In this document: one piece after another, positions 1-8,710 of the stretch | How positions within the stretch are numbered: the stretch's first letter is position 1 | How the letters are laid out: each line of letters starts with the position of its first letter | Source of the DNA: Desulfosediminicola ganghwensis | Lineage (GTDB): Bacteria > Desulfobacterota > Desulfobulbia > Desulfobulbales > Desulfocapsaceae | DNA length: 64,000 bases | Assembly: GCF_005116675.2 (NCBI RefSeq) | Contig: NZ_CP050699.1 | Location: forward strand, 4,240,001 to 4,304,000 | Direction of reading: 5' to 3' | Translations under genes and position numbers: made by a program | The notes under the pieces: model-generated | Told to the model about the DNA's origin: nothing | What the model saw: the letters and a program-made list of their open reading frames with translations, nothing else | The model's database searches: none

Positions 1-1172
1 ACTTCAACCGTTTTACGACTATAGCGCCTGAGCATTCCCTCATCCACCTCAATCCCGAATCCCGGACCGGCCGGCATTGGCGGCAGACTTCCGCCGTAAC
101 CAAACTGTTTGAGTGGGCTGACCGGATCCTCATGCAAAAGATGCAGGCCGAAACACCCTTCGGCATACCGAACCTCGGGCACAGCCGCCAATAAAATGAG
201 CTGGGCCGAAGACAGAAGAGAAGTTTCACCAACCTGAGCGCCTACCTGGATGATCATACCAGCCTCTATTGCGCGTTTGCAGCGGTTAAACGCGGCAACC
301 AGCCCACCACACTTGGAAATCCGCACATTGACCGAAGTACAGGCCTCCTGCTCGATAAGTTTTTCCAGCGATTCAGCATCATTAAGGCTTTCATCCACCA
401 TTACTTCAAGCCCCGTTTCATTAACGAGCCGCGCCAGACCACCAATATCATCTGCCGCTGTCGGTTGTTCGAACGAGCGAATACCAAACTTTGCCAGCTC
501 CTGCATAACCTCGACCGCCTCATCAATTTCCCAGGCCATATTGGCATCCACCCGGATATCGAACTTGCTGCCCAGAAGCTTTCGGCAAAATCCGGCTGCT
601 TCGACCGCATCTCTTTTTTCTACTTTTAGCTTGGCCTGACGAAAACCATACAATCTATAGACAAGCGCCATTTTTACCGCCTTCCACCCCTTCTCGGCAG
701 AAAGCACAGCACTATAGCGGATGTTATCAGCAGGTAATGCGTTGTTGGTCAGCTTGACCGGTTCAGCAAAAGCTCTACCAAACCCATCGAGCAGGGCAAG
801 ATCCACAGCGGCCCAGGCTGCAGTCTGAGGAGTCTCCGGATCAAGCCAATCAACCGGCGCTTTGCCATTGCATTCGGACAGGAAAGGAATCAACTGGGAA
901 AGCGAATCAAACTCCATGCCCAGCAATGCAGGGAGAAGAGTGTCTTGTAACAGTTTAAACGCTCCATCGCGTGTTTCGCCGGTGACATAGGATCTTGGCA
1001 GACATTCGCCATAACCGTAGTGCACTCCGGGGGAATCAGCCCCATCACCACTTTCGACAGTACACTTGAGGAAAATACTGGAACTGGTTTTCCTGCTTGC
1101 TGCCGCATGCTTGAAAGAGTGTTTAAACGGGATGTCCAGTAAAAACAGTTCGAATGATCGTATTGCAGCCAT
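1..1172 (-). CDS. Enolase-superfamily enzyme, muconate-lactonizing (MLE) subgroup, partial
   Basis: The frame is open from the ATG at 1172 to the window edge, so the C-terminus is missing. The translation starts MAAIRSFELFLLDIPFKHSF. It carries the MLE-subgroup landmarks in order: KLK (KxK base), DANMAW (first metal ligand), FEQP (second), VDES (third) and SKCGG (the second catalytic Lys). This family forms an enolate from a carboxylate substrate; members include muconate cycloisomerase, o-succinylbenzoate synthase and dipeptide epimerases. I do not see the Asp-x-Asp end motif expected of L-Ala-D/L-Glu epimerases, so the substrate is unknown. It lies 47 bases after the lipoprotein hydrolase gene on the same strand and is probably cotranscribed with it. 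Family assignment is firm, reaction is not. Confidence 0.8.
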   Translation of the reverse strand, partial: MAAIRSFELFLLDIPFKHSFKHAAASRKTSSSIFLKCTVESGDGADSPGVHYGYGECLPRSYVTGETRDGAFKLLQDTLLPALLGMEFDSLSQLIPFLSECNGKAPVDWLDPETPQTAAWAAVDLALLDGFGRAFAEPVKLTNNALPADNIRYSAVLSAEKGWKAVKMALVYRLYGFRQAKLKVEKRDAVEAAGFCRKLLGSKFDIRVDANMAWEIDEAVEVMQELAKFGIRSFEQPTAADDIGGLARLVNETGLEVMVDESLNDAESLEKLIEQEACTSVNVRISKCGGLVAAFNRCKRAIEAGMIIQVGAQVGETSLLSSAQLILLAAVPEVRYAEGCFGLHLLHEDPVSPLKQFGYGGSLPPMPAGPGFGIEVDEGMLRRYSRKTVE

Positions 1173-1219
1173 AATAGTCTTTACGCTAAATTGGAATAAC
1201 TACTCGCCCACCCTTCCAT

Positions 1220-2245
1220 TCAATGGTGGACAAATTCATCCCGTTCATTCAGCCAGTTGAGAAGGTCTGTAAAAAACCGTTGTCTCTCAGGGCTGTATTC
1301 CAGAATGTGCCGGGCATCCTCGTATGTTACCAGCGTCTTATCCGGGTATGGTATCTTGTCGAAGAATTTTTCATTTTTCCGGTTATCACCAATGCGATCT
1401 TCACCGGCCAGGGCGACAAAGAGAGGTACTTTGAGCAAGTCTACCTGACGGGTGATAAATTTTCTCGCTTCATTTACCTGATAATAAAAATCTCCCGTTG
1501 CTGCCCGCAAGGCAAGGGTGTCACTTTCAATAAACACTTCGTATTCATCCAACTCAGAGAAGAGTTCCGGCTGTAGCATTACCGGCACCAGAAAATCCCG
1601 TTCTCCGGATTTACTGAAACCGATCCTCAGGATATCGCTGAAAGGAATACTGGTCCTGGTGTAGAACGCCGGTGTAGTAAGTACCAGCGCCTGCACTTTA
1701 CCAGGATAAAGATATGCATACACCGTCGCCGGTATCGCACCGAAGCAGTGCCCGACCAGCAAATGTCGATCATAACCATGTCTGGCAAGCGCATATTCGG
1801 CGACTTCACTGATTTCTTTCGCCCATAATTTGAAATCTTTGATATCACCACGTGGAGCGGCACTTAGCCCGGAACCGCTTCGATCAAACACATAAACCGG
1901 ATGGCCACGTTCAGCCAGTAAAGACGCTGATAAAGAAAACCATGCAGAATGACTTTGCAGACCATGGGTAAAAACAACAGGATAGTTTTCTCCCTCTTCA
2001 CCAAACACCCGCACGGGAATCTGCACATTGTCATCCCGCTCAAGATATATCAATGATGACTGCTCCAGTGCCTCAATATACTCCGCCGGCGCAATGATAT
2101 TCGAACGCCAGCTTTCCTCGGTGATGGCAGGCGTATCTTTTAAGCCGAGGTTACTCTTACTGCACCCCAACAACGCAATAAGCAGGAACAGGCAGCTGCA
2201 GAACTGTATTGCTGCGGGATGTCTTTTTGCCAAGGTGCCGATCAT
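1220..2245 (-). CDS. Alpha/beta hydrolase lipoprotein with a cysteine nucleophile
   Basis: The 341-residue protein has a signal peptide ending in the lipobox LLGC (Cys28), so it should be a lipid-anchored envelope protein. The fold landmarks are the oxyanion region FTHGLQSHS (92-100), FDRSGSG (120-126), the nucleophile elbow GHCFGA (165-170), ALAGEDRIG for the acid, and DARHILE for the histidine. The elbow residue is Cys167 (codon TGC at 1747-1745) instead of Ser. Cysteine nucleophiles are known in dienelactone hydrolase and a few related hydrolases, so the enzyme may still be active. No strong ribosome-binding site marks the start. It probably leads a two-gene operon with the enolase-superfamily gene and diverges from an MltF-like lytic transglycosylase. 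The substrate cannot be told from the sequence. Confidence 0.8.
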   Translation of the reverse strand: MIGTLAKRHPAAIQFCSCLFLLIALLGCSKSNLGLKDTPAITEESWRSNIIAPAEYIEALEQSSLIYLERDDNVQIPVRVFGEEGENYPVVFTHGLQSHSAWFSLSASLLAERGHPVYVFDRSGSGLSAAPRGDIKDFKLWAKEISEVAEYALARHGYDRHLLVGHCFGAIPATVYAYLYPGKVQALVLTTPAFYTRTSIPFSDILRIGFSKSGERDFLVPVMLQPELFSELDEYEVFIESDTLALRAATGDFYYQVNEARKFITRQVDLLKVPLFVALAGEDRIGDNRKNEKFFDKIPYPDKTLVTYEDARHILEYSPERQRFFTDLLNWLNERDEFVHH

Positions 2246-2401
2246 GAACTATATTATCTCAGGTTGATATTGCCCTTTACGCCAGTCAGCCAAGGAGAGA
2301 CTACCGGTCTGATGGAAGTTGATATTCTCGTATTTTTCCTTATGCGGTAATTTTTTACTATTGTCTAAATCCACCAATTAATCCAGTTATTCGTTTCCAG
2401 T

Positions 2402-3892
2402 GTGTATATGTGTAATCACTCATTACTGAACAGGGCCTATCAGTTCATCTCTATTCTGCTGACAGCAATAACCGCAACCATGCTTATCCATCCGGCCTGT
2501 ACCATTGCCGCTTTTCCAAACGAGATAGATCATGAGGCGATTCTTCAAAAGAATATTCCCTTTACCGGTGATTTCGATAAAATTCTTGAGCGCAGACTTA
2601 TCCGCGTCCTTATTCCATACAGCAAAACATACTTTTTCTATGACGGCGCCGAACCTCGCGGGCTCAGCTATGACAGCGCTAAAAAGTTTGAAGCATACGT
2701 CAATTCAAAATTGAATAATCCCAGCCTCAGCATCTGGTTAGTTGTGGTACCCACCGCCAGGAAAGACCTTCTGACAAAACTTAATGAGGGATTCGGCGAT
2801 ATTATCATGGGGAATCTCACTATCACTGAAAATCGCCTGGAACAAGTGGATTTCAGTGATCCCTTCATGACAGACGTCAACGAAATCCTGATAACTCCCA
2901 AATCATACAAAACTCTGCATAGCGTTGAAGAAATTGCAGGGATTGAAATATATGTCAGGGAATCTTCCAGTTACTATGAGAATCTGCTGAAGCTGAACGA
3001 GCAGTTCAAGGAAAAAGGAATTGAACAGATCAATCTCACTATAGCCAACGAGAACTTTGAAGACGAAGACCTGCTGGAGATGGTAAACGCCAACATGATA
3101 CCGGCAATCGTTATGGACGATCATAAAGCAGATTTCTGGAATGAAATTTTTGATAATATCCGCCTTCATCCCGATGTAAAGGTCGGGACTGAAGGGAACA
3201 TTGCCTGGGGCATCCGTAAAAACAACCCTGAGCTTAAAAAAATAATCGACGAATTTCTGGCAACCCACAAACGGGGCACGCTCTGGGGAAACATACAGTT
3301 TGACCGCTACCTCAAAGACACCAGCTACATTACAGATGCTACCCACGCAGACAACCTGACTAAGTTCATGACGGTTGAGCCTTTTTTCGAAAAATATGGG
3401 ACGAAATACGACTTTGACCCATTACTCCTCACAGCTCTTGCCTATCAGGAATCACGACTGGACCAGAATGCTATCAGCCTTAAAGGCGCCGTCGGAATCA
3501 TGCAGATACTGCCTTCGACAGCCAAATCACAAGAAGTGGCTATCGGCAATATCAATACCTTGGAAAACAATATCCACGCAGGCACCAAATACCTGAGGTT
3601 CCTGGCAGACAGATATTTTTCCGAGTCTGAGAACATGGACCAGTTCGATCGCTGGCTGATGTGTCTGGCGGCATACAATGCCGGACCTGCCAAGATAATA
3701 CAACTCCAGAAAGAGGCAGAAAATGAGGGCCTGAACCCGAATATATGGTTTGACAATGTCGAAATTATCGCCTCCAGGCGAATAGGTCGGGAAACTGTAC
3801 GATATGTTCAGAATATCTTAAAATACTATGTTGCGTACAAAATGCTTACGGACAAGATCAAACGTAAGCGCGGCCTCACTGACGTCAAATGA
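2402..3892 (+). CDS. MltF-like protein: solute-binding domain plus lytic transglycosylase
   Basis: This 496-residue periplasmic or membrane-attached protein starts with a hydrophobic signal segment (about residues 13-37). A family-3 type solute-binding domain follows (about 60-310, with IIMGNLTITENRLEQVDFS typical of these domains). The C-terminus is a soluble-lytic-transglycosylase domain with the catalytic Glu in ALAYQESRLDQ, then GAVGIMQILPSTA and LMCLAAYNAGP. MltF proteins cut the MurNAc-GlcNAc bond of peptidoglycan to form 1,6-anhydro ends, and the binding domain modulates activity. The frame opens at GTG 2402; an ATG at 2408 is equally possible. It is single and divergent from the hydrolase/enolase pair. 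Family assignment is strong; the exact mlt class is less so. Confidence 0.87.
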   Translation: MYMCNHSLLNRAYQFISILLTAITATMLIHPACTIAAFPNEIDHEAILQKNIPFTGDFDKILERRLIRVLIPYSKTYFFYDGAEPRGLSYDSAKKFEAYVNSKLNNPSLSIWLVVVPTARKDLLTKLNEGFGDIIMGNLTITENRLEQVDFSDPFMTDVNEILITPKSYKTLHSVEEIAGIEIYVRESSSYYENLLKLNEQFKEKGIEQINLTIANENFEDEDLLEMVNANMIPAIVMDDHKADFWNEIFDNIRLHPDVKVGTEGNIAWGIRKNNPELKKIIDEFLATHKRGTLWGNIQFDRYLKDTSYITDATHADNLTKFMTVEPFFEKYGTKYDFDPLLLTALAYQESRLDQNAISLKGAVGIMQILPSTAKSQEVAIGNINTLENNIHAGTKYLRFLADRYFSESENMDQFDRWLMCLAAYNAGPAKIIQLQKEAENEGLNPNIWFDNVEIIASRRIGRETVRYVQNILKYYVAYKMLTDKIKRKRGLTDVK

Positions 3893-4196
3893 AATACCAG
3901 GACATCCCGGTTACTTTCATACTCAGTACTGGTATAGCCTTGTTGTCTCCGCCACAGCACCTTGAGCTGGCCAAAGCCTATCCTTCTCCTGCAGCCCCTC
4001 ACAATACAGAGATTTCTTTAATTTTCTCAATACAGGGCCTATACTGACTGTAGTATCAGCACACTAACAGCAGGGGACTCCACCTGTCCCGGCATACTTT
4101 CGTTTTCAGGCAGCTTGACGTCGTTCCCTCGCCGCAGATATGCATTTGCCGGATATTGTTTAACGTTCTTTCCTTTTGCCGAGCCAAAGGATTGTT
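3893..4196. other. Intergenic region before the efflux operon
   Basis: These 304 bases hold no credible gene. A short inverted repeat, ATACT-N6-AGTAT, lies at about 4041-4056 and could mark a regulator site. The promoter of the five-gene efflux operon should lie here, but I see no clear -35/-10 pair. Confidence 0.3.
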
Positions 4197-5315
4197 ATGG
4201 ATACACGGGAAACACAACAGTACAACCTGGAGAAAGTTTTTGTAGAAGCAGCTATTCGTATTGCTCTGATCGCTATATTGGCCTTTGCCACAGTTCGCAT
4301 AGTCACGCCCTTTATTATGCCATTTCTTTGGGGGGTAATTATTGCTGTCGCAGTCGCCCCGCTGATAGAAAAGCTTTCCGCGAAAGCAGCAGGTAAAAGA
4401 AAATTTTATGCAACTTTCTTTGCTCTCACGGTGATTACTGCCTTAGTTGTGCCTACGGTTATGCTGGTGGCCGAATCGGTGGAGAGTGTACAGACGTTTT
4501 CCGAACAGCTTGAAGAGGGCAACCTGCATATCCCCGCTCCACCCGAAAATATTCGCCAATGGCCGATTATCGGAGAGCCGTCATATTCGGCCTGGAAGCT
4601 TGCCTCCACAAATCTTGAATCGGCGCTGAAGCGCTTTAAACCCCAAGTGCGCTCTTTTGCAACCTTCCTGCTTGCCAAGGCAGGTTCAGGGATTCAAGGA
4701 CTTTTGATGTTTATTCTCTCCATCGCCATCTCAGCGGTGTTACTTGCCACCGCCCCAAAGGGCGCTGTGGTCATGAACAAAGTTGCCAACCGTTTTTTAG
4801 GTAACAAAGCCAAAGAAATGGTCCCTCTTGCAACCGCTACAATCAGGGGAGTTATGCAGGGAGTCATCGGCGTCGCTATCATCCAGGCAACGCTTGCTGC
4901 TATCGGCATGGTCGCGGCAGGTGTTCCCGCTGCCGGATTCTGGGCGCTCGGTGTTTTGATTCTCGCCGTAATCCAACTACCTGCGGTACTGATACTGGGC
5001 CCCATTGCCGCCTGGGTATTTACCTTTACCTCTACCGTACCGGCGGTGGTCTTTCTGATCTGGGCTCTACTGGTCAGCGGTTGCGACAGTCTTCTCAAAC
5101 CGATCCTCATGGGTCGTGGTGTTAATGCACCCATGATCGTGATCCTCATCGGGGCTCTAGGCGGTATGATTTCTTCTGGCATAATCGGGCTTTTCGTCGG
5201 GGCGGTTATCGTCGCAATAAGCTATACCCTGTTCATTGCCTGGGTGAACGATTACGATGAAAACAAATCACCAAAAGACAAGAACGAGCCACAACCAGAC
5301 AAAGTACAAAAATGA
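4197..5315 (+). CDS. AI-2E/PerM family transporter
   Basis: The 372-residue integral membrane protein belongs to the AI-2 exporter / PerM superfamily (old DUF20). Two N-terminal membrane segments (around RIALIAILAFATVRIVTPFI and FLWGVIIAVAVAPL) precede a soluble stretch (about 85-150) and a bundle of about five C-terminal segments. The stretch GVMQGVIGVAIIQATLAAIG and the late GRGVNAPMIVILIGALGG are hallmarks. Family members export small signals or act as ion antiporters, and the cargo here is unknown. I chose ATG 4197 because AAAGG at 4186-4190 sits at proper spacing; a TTG at 4176 would add seven residues. It opens an operon and overlaps the next gene by four bases, so it is probably translated together with the outer-membrane efflux gene. 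Confidence 0.85.
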   Translation: MDTRETQQYNLEKVFVEAAIRIALIAILAFATVRIVTPFIMPFLWGVIIAVAVAPLIEKLSAKAAGKRKFYATFFALTVITALVVPTVMLVAESVESVQTFSEQLEEGNLHIPAPPENIRQWPIIGEPSYSAWKLASTNLESALKRFKPQVRSFATFLLAKAGSGIQGLLMFILSIAISAVLLATAPKGAVVMNKVANRFLGNKAKEMVPLATATIRGVMQGVIGVAIIQATLAAIGMVAAGVPAAGFWALGVLILAVIQLPAVLILGPIAAWVFTFTSTVPAVVFLIWALLVSGCDSLLKPILMGRGVNAPMIVILIGALGGMISSGIIGLFVGAVIVAISYTLFIAWVNDYDENKSPKDKNEPQPDKVQK

Positions 5316-6835
5316 TCAGTCATAAAATCATATGGCCGACTCTCTTGTTGCTTATCGCCAACTGCGGTTGCAGTCCACTCGGCCCTGATTTCACAACCCC
5401 AGACGCCCCTATAGCTGATCAATGGTATTCCGACCAAAGTAACTATGCCACCCTGAGTCAGCGGGAAGAGTTATCCAGCTGGTGGCAGAAATTCAACGAT
5501 CCGGTGCTCAGCACCCTGATCACAATGGCGGCAAACCAGAACCTCTCCCTGCAGGTGGCAGGCCTTCGCATTCTTGAGGCGAGAGCAAATCTAGCCAGAG
5601 TACGCGGTAATCTCTACCCTCAGCTTCAGGAGGCCAACGGCGAACTCTTAAGGACCGGCATACCGGAGCCCGCTCAAGAGAGATATTTCACGTCACTGGG
5701 CGCAGGCCTTGATGTTGCCTGGGAACTTGACTTCTGGGGTAAATTTCGCCGTGCCATTGAATCCGCTGACAGCTCTCTCTTCTCCTCGCTGGCAGACTAT
5801 GATGATATTCTGGTGAGTTTAACTGCGGAGGTTGCTCAGACCTACATTGATATCAGAACGCTGCAGGAACGAATTGCACTCGCCCAAAAAAATGCCAAAT
5901 TGCAGCAGGAGTCTCTGCAACTTATCCAAATTCAGCTTGAGGCCGGCGTAGTCACCGAACTTGACCTATTGCAGGCAGAGACACTGCAATCCACCACCCT
6001 GGCGACTATCCCCAACCTCAAGTCATCACTTCGCACTGCTCAAAACGGGCTGGCGGTGCTACTTGGCATGCTGCCCGGAGAAATAGAGGGGCTCATTGCG
6101 GAACGGGAAGGAATCCCTGAAGTATCTGAAAAAATTGCGATTGGTGCTCCTGCAGAATTATTACGCAGACGACCGGATGTAAAGCGCTCTGAAATGCAGG
6201 CCGCCGCCCAAAGCGCTCGTGTGGGTATCGCCATAACGGAACTCTATCCAAGCTTCAGCCTGTTGGGTTCACTTGGTTATTCCACTTCTGACAGTGGCTC
6301 AGATAACTTGGGAGATCTCTTCGACTCCGACAATTTCAGTTATACCTTTGGCCCGACTTTTTCATGGAAGCTTTTCCAATACGGCAGACTGAAAAATGAT
6401 ATCCGTATCCAGGATGCCCGGCTACAGCAGGCCATAGTCAGTTATCAGGATACGGTACTCAATGCAGCCCGGGAAGTTGAAAATGCCATGAGCAGCCTGG
6501 TTCTGGCCAAAAGAGAGGCCGAATATCTGCAGCAGGGTGTGCTGACCTCACAACGCTCTACAGAACTGTCGACCCTGCAATATACAGAAGGACTTACCGA
6601 CTATCAGCGCGTACTCGATTCCATCAGGTCGCTCACCCAGAGGCAGGATCAGCACGCCCAGGCAAAGGGACGGATAGGCAGTTTTACCATAGCGCTCTAT
6701 AAAGCCATGGGCGGAGGGTGGACAGCCGACAACAGGCCTGCCGCAATCTCCCAGCTCAACATCAACGCTATGGAAGTACGAACAGACTGGGGTCAATTTC
6801 TCGATAACATCCCTGCAGCCAAGGCAACTCAATGA
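5312..6835 (+). CDS. TolC/OprM-type outer-membrane efflux lipoprotein (NodT family)
   Basis: The 507-residue protein starts with a lipoprotein signal (LLLIANCGC) and the sequence SPLGPDFTTPDAPI, typical of RND-associated NodT/OprM channel lipoproteins. Two outer-membrane-efflux repeats follow, with the family landmarks FWGKFRRAIESA, the coiled helices around LAQKNAKLQQESLQL, PAELLRRRPDVKRSE, and YTEGLTDYQRVLDS near the end. It should form the trimeric outer-membrane duct of a tripartite pump. The start ATG overlaps the stop of the AI-2E-type gene (ATGA), and its own stop overlaps the next start. The presence of an HlyD-type adaptor two genes later fits a complete pump. The C-terminal 40 residues beyond the usual end are unusual but show no motif. 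Confidence 0.92.
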   Translation: MISHKIIWPTLLLLIANCGCSPLGPDFTTPDAPIADQWYSDQSNYATLSQREELSSWWQKFNDPVLSTLITMAANQNLSLQVAGLRILEARANLARVRGNLYPQLQEANGELLRTGIPEPAQERYFTSLGAGLDVAWELDFWGKFRRAIESADSSLFSSLADYDDILVSLTAEVAQTYIDIRTLQERIALAQKNAKLQQESLQLIQIQLEAGVVTELDLLQAETLQSTTLATIPNLKSSLRTAQNGLAVLLGMLPGEIEGLIAEREGIPEVSEKIAIGAPAELLRRRPDVKRSEMQAAAQSARVGIAITELYPSFSLLGSLGYSTSDSGSDNLGDLFDSDNFSYTFGPTFSWKLFQYGRLKNDIRIQDARLQQAIVSYQDTVLNAAREVENAMSSLVLAKREAEYLQQGVLTSQRSTELSTLQYTEGLTDYQRVLDSIRSLTQRQDQHAQAKGRIGSFTIALYKAMGGGWTADNRPAAISQLNINAMEVRTDWGQFLDNIPAAKATQ

Positions 6836-7524
6836 AACAACACCGCTCAGAAGAGGCGATCAATACCAGCAGCTTTCGAAATCTGCTCGGGTTTCTGCTG
6901 ATCTATCTCTTTGGTAGTCCCTTTCTCACGCCGTATCCATCGCTTGCGATTTTTGCCCATCTTATGCTCTCGGCCATACTATTTTTCAGCATCTATTCCG
7001 TTGCCAAATATAAGCATCACCGCTCAATCGCCATAGCTCTGCTTCCTGTTGTGCTGGTTCTCTATTGGCTCGGAATTTTTGAATTTATCAGACTCAGTAA
7101 ACATGGCGCCTATGTTATGCAAATCGCCTACTTCGGGCTACTGATCTGGTCGTACGCCGGGCAGCTCAGAAAGACAGAGCGGGTAACTCTTGGAGTACTC
7201 TACGCAACCCTCTGCTTCTATCTGATTATGGGGATGTTGTGGGGTTCCGCCTACACACTTATGTATTTGCTGAGCCCCGACTCTTTCAGCGGCGCCCTGC
7301 TTGAACAAACAAGTGGAAATCATTTAATTGTTTTCAATTATTTCAGCATGGTCACCCTCACGACACTAGGTTATGGAGATATAACGCCTCAGACTCCCGG
7401 TGCCGGTGCATTGTGCCAGATGGAGGCAATTTTCGGGCAATATTTCATCGCTGTGATCATCGCCTGGCTGGTCGGTAACTACGCGGCTGACCGGAGGGAG
7501 TCTGGAGATAAGGTTCAAAAGTAA
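6832..7524 (+). CDS. Potassium channel-like membrane protein (Ion_trans_2)
   Basis: This 230-residue protein has about five to six hydrophobic segments followed by a pore loop with the filter TLTTLGYGDITP, close to the canonical TVGYGD of K+ channels, and a final membrane helix (FIAVIIAWLVGNY). No cytoplasmic RCK or cyclic-nucleotide domain is present, so gating is not evident. The start overlaps the efflux channel stop (ATGA), so it is probably translationally coupled inside the pump operon. Placement of a small K+ channel between outer-membrane duct and adaptor genes suggests compensation of membrane potential during transport, or a maintenance role; that is inference. Family assignment from the filter is firm. 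Confidence 0.85.
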   Translation: MKQHRSEEAINTSSFRNLLGFLLIYLFGSPFLTPYPSLAIFAHLMLSAILFFSIYSVAKYKHHRSIAIALLPVVLVLYWLGIFEFIRLSKHGAYVMQIAYFGLLIWSYAGQLRKTERVTLGVLYATLCFYLIMGMLWGSAYTLMYLLSPDSFSGALLEQTSGNHLIVFNYFSMVTLTTLGYGDITPQTPGAGALCQMEAIFGQYFIAVIIAWLVGNYAADRRESGDKVQK

Positions 7525-7549
7525 AAATCCTCATTCAGCTCAACAAGAT

Positions 7550-8701
7550 ATGACAGACGACAAGCAGAATACAGTTAACGGGCACTCTCAAAAGAGCAAT
7601 CAGGAGACAGAGGCAACCGCTCCTGCCGAAACCAGCCCATCATCTTCGTCAGTCAATCGCTGGATTAGGGCCGCCATTGTTCTTTGCCTGCTTATCCTTG
7701 TCTGTTATGTGCTTGCAGACAAATTCACCCCGTATACAGCCAACGCCAGACTTGAGGCCTTTGTTGTACCGATAGTACCTCAAGTATCAGGACATATAAC
7801 CGAAGTTACTGTCAGCAATAACTCACGTGTTGAAGAAAAACAAATTCTAGCTGTTGTCGACAGGGCCAACTACAACCTGGCCGTACAAAGGGCCAAGACA
7901 GAACTGCAGCAGGCAACCCAAAGCTCAGAAGCCGACGTGGCCGCAGTAACCACAGCCCAGGCAAAAGTTACCGAGGCGGAGGCAAATCTGGCCAACGCCG
8001 AGGTAAAAGGGAAGCGGATCATCGGCCTGGCAGCCAAGGGCGCAGCCTCACAATCAAGAGCAGACGATGCACGATCCAGGATTGCTGCCTCAAGAGCAAA
8101 GCTTGCCAGCGCCAGGTCGGAACTGAGTAAAGCAAAAAGCCAGCTGGGTTATGCTGGAGAAGATAACGCCAAAGTTCAATCCGCACTCATTGCACTTGAA
8201 TCTGCCCAGCTTGATCTATCGCGAAGTTACATTCGTGCCCCATCTGAAGGCATAATCACCAACCTGCTCATTGATGTAGGTCATTATGCCAGCATCGGCA
8301 CGCCGCTGATGACCTTTATCTCCACAAAATTAATCTGGATTCAGGCTAACTTCAGGGAAAACTGCCTGATGAACATCAGACCGGGCAACACGGTTGATAT
8401 TGTCCTTGATTCGGCACCGGGCCAAATTTTTGAAGGCCGGGTTATGAGCATCGGCTATGGTGTTTCCGACAACGCCGACGATCCCATTGGCGGACTTTCC
8501 ACTATTCAGCCAAGTCAGGGCTGGCTCCGGCAGGCACAGCATATGCCTGTTCTCATCACCTTCACCGATGACCGGGCCAACGACTATATGCGGGTTGGCG
8601 GCCAGGCAAATGTACTGGTCTACACAGGTGATCGGCCAATCCAGAACACTCTGGCCGGTTTCTGGATTCGCTTCATCAGCATACTCTCCCATCTCCATTG
8701 A
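7550..8701 (+). CDS. HlyD/EmrA-type membrane fusion (adaptor) protein
   Basis: The 383-residue protein has a cytoplasmic Ser/Thr/Glu-rich tail, one membrane segment (about 44-62, AAIVLCLLILVCYVLAD), a first lipoyl half (VVPIVPQVSGHITEVTVSNN), a long Ala-rich coiled-coil hairpin (about 110-220) and the second lipoyl half with SYIRAPSEGIITNLLI, then a beta-barrel domain. The arrangement matches EmrA/AaeA/YibH adaptors, which bridge an inner-membrane transporter to a TolC-type duct. It sits 25 bases after the channel gene and 9 bases before the DUF2955 gene, so DUF2955 is its likely inner-membrane partner, as AaeB-like proteins partner AaeA. The start is weakly supported by a ribosome-binding site. 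Confidence 0.9.
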   Translation: MTDDKQNTVNGHSQKSNQETEATAPAETSPSSSSVNRWIRAAIVLCLLILVCYVLADKFTPYTANARLEAFVVPIVPQVSGHITEVTVSNNSRVEEKQILAVVDRANYNLAVQRAKTELQQATQSSEADVAAVTTAQAKVTEAEANLANAEVKGKRIIGLAAKGAASQSRADDARSRIAASRAKLASARSELSKAKSQLGYAGEDNAKVQSALIALESAQLDLSRSYIRAPSEGIITNLLIDVGHYASIGTPLMTFISTKLIWIQANFRENCLMNIRPGNTVDIVLDSAPGQIFEGRVMSIGYGVSDNADDPIGGLSTIQPSQGWLRQAQHMPVLITFTDDRANDYMRVGGQANVLVYTGDRPIQNTLAGFWIRFISILSHLH

Positions 8702-8710
8702 CGGCAGATC

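Noticed and set aside
4115-4396. Short + strand frame overlapping the AI-2E gene start
   Set aside because: It overlaps the transporter in another frame, has low-complexity Ser/Tyr/Arg content and no ribosome-binding site.
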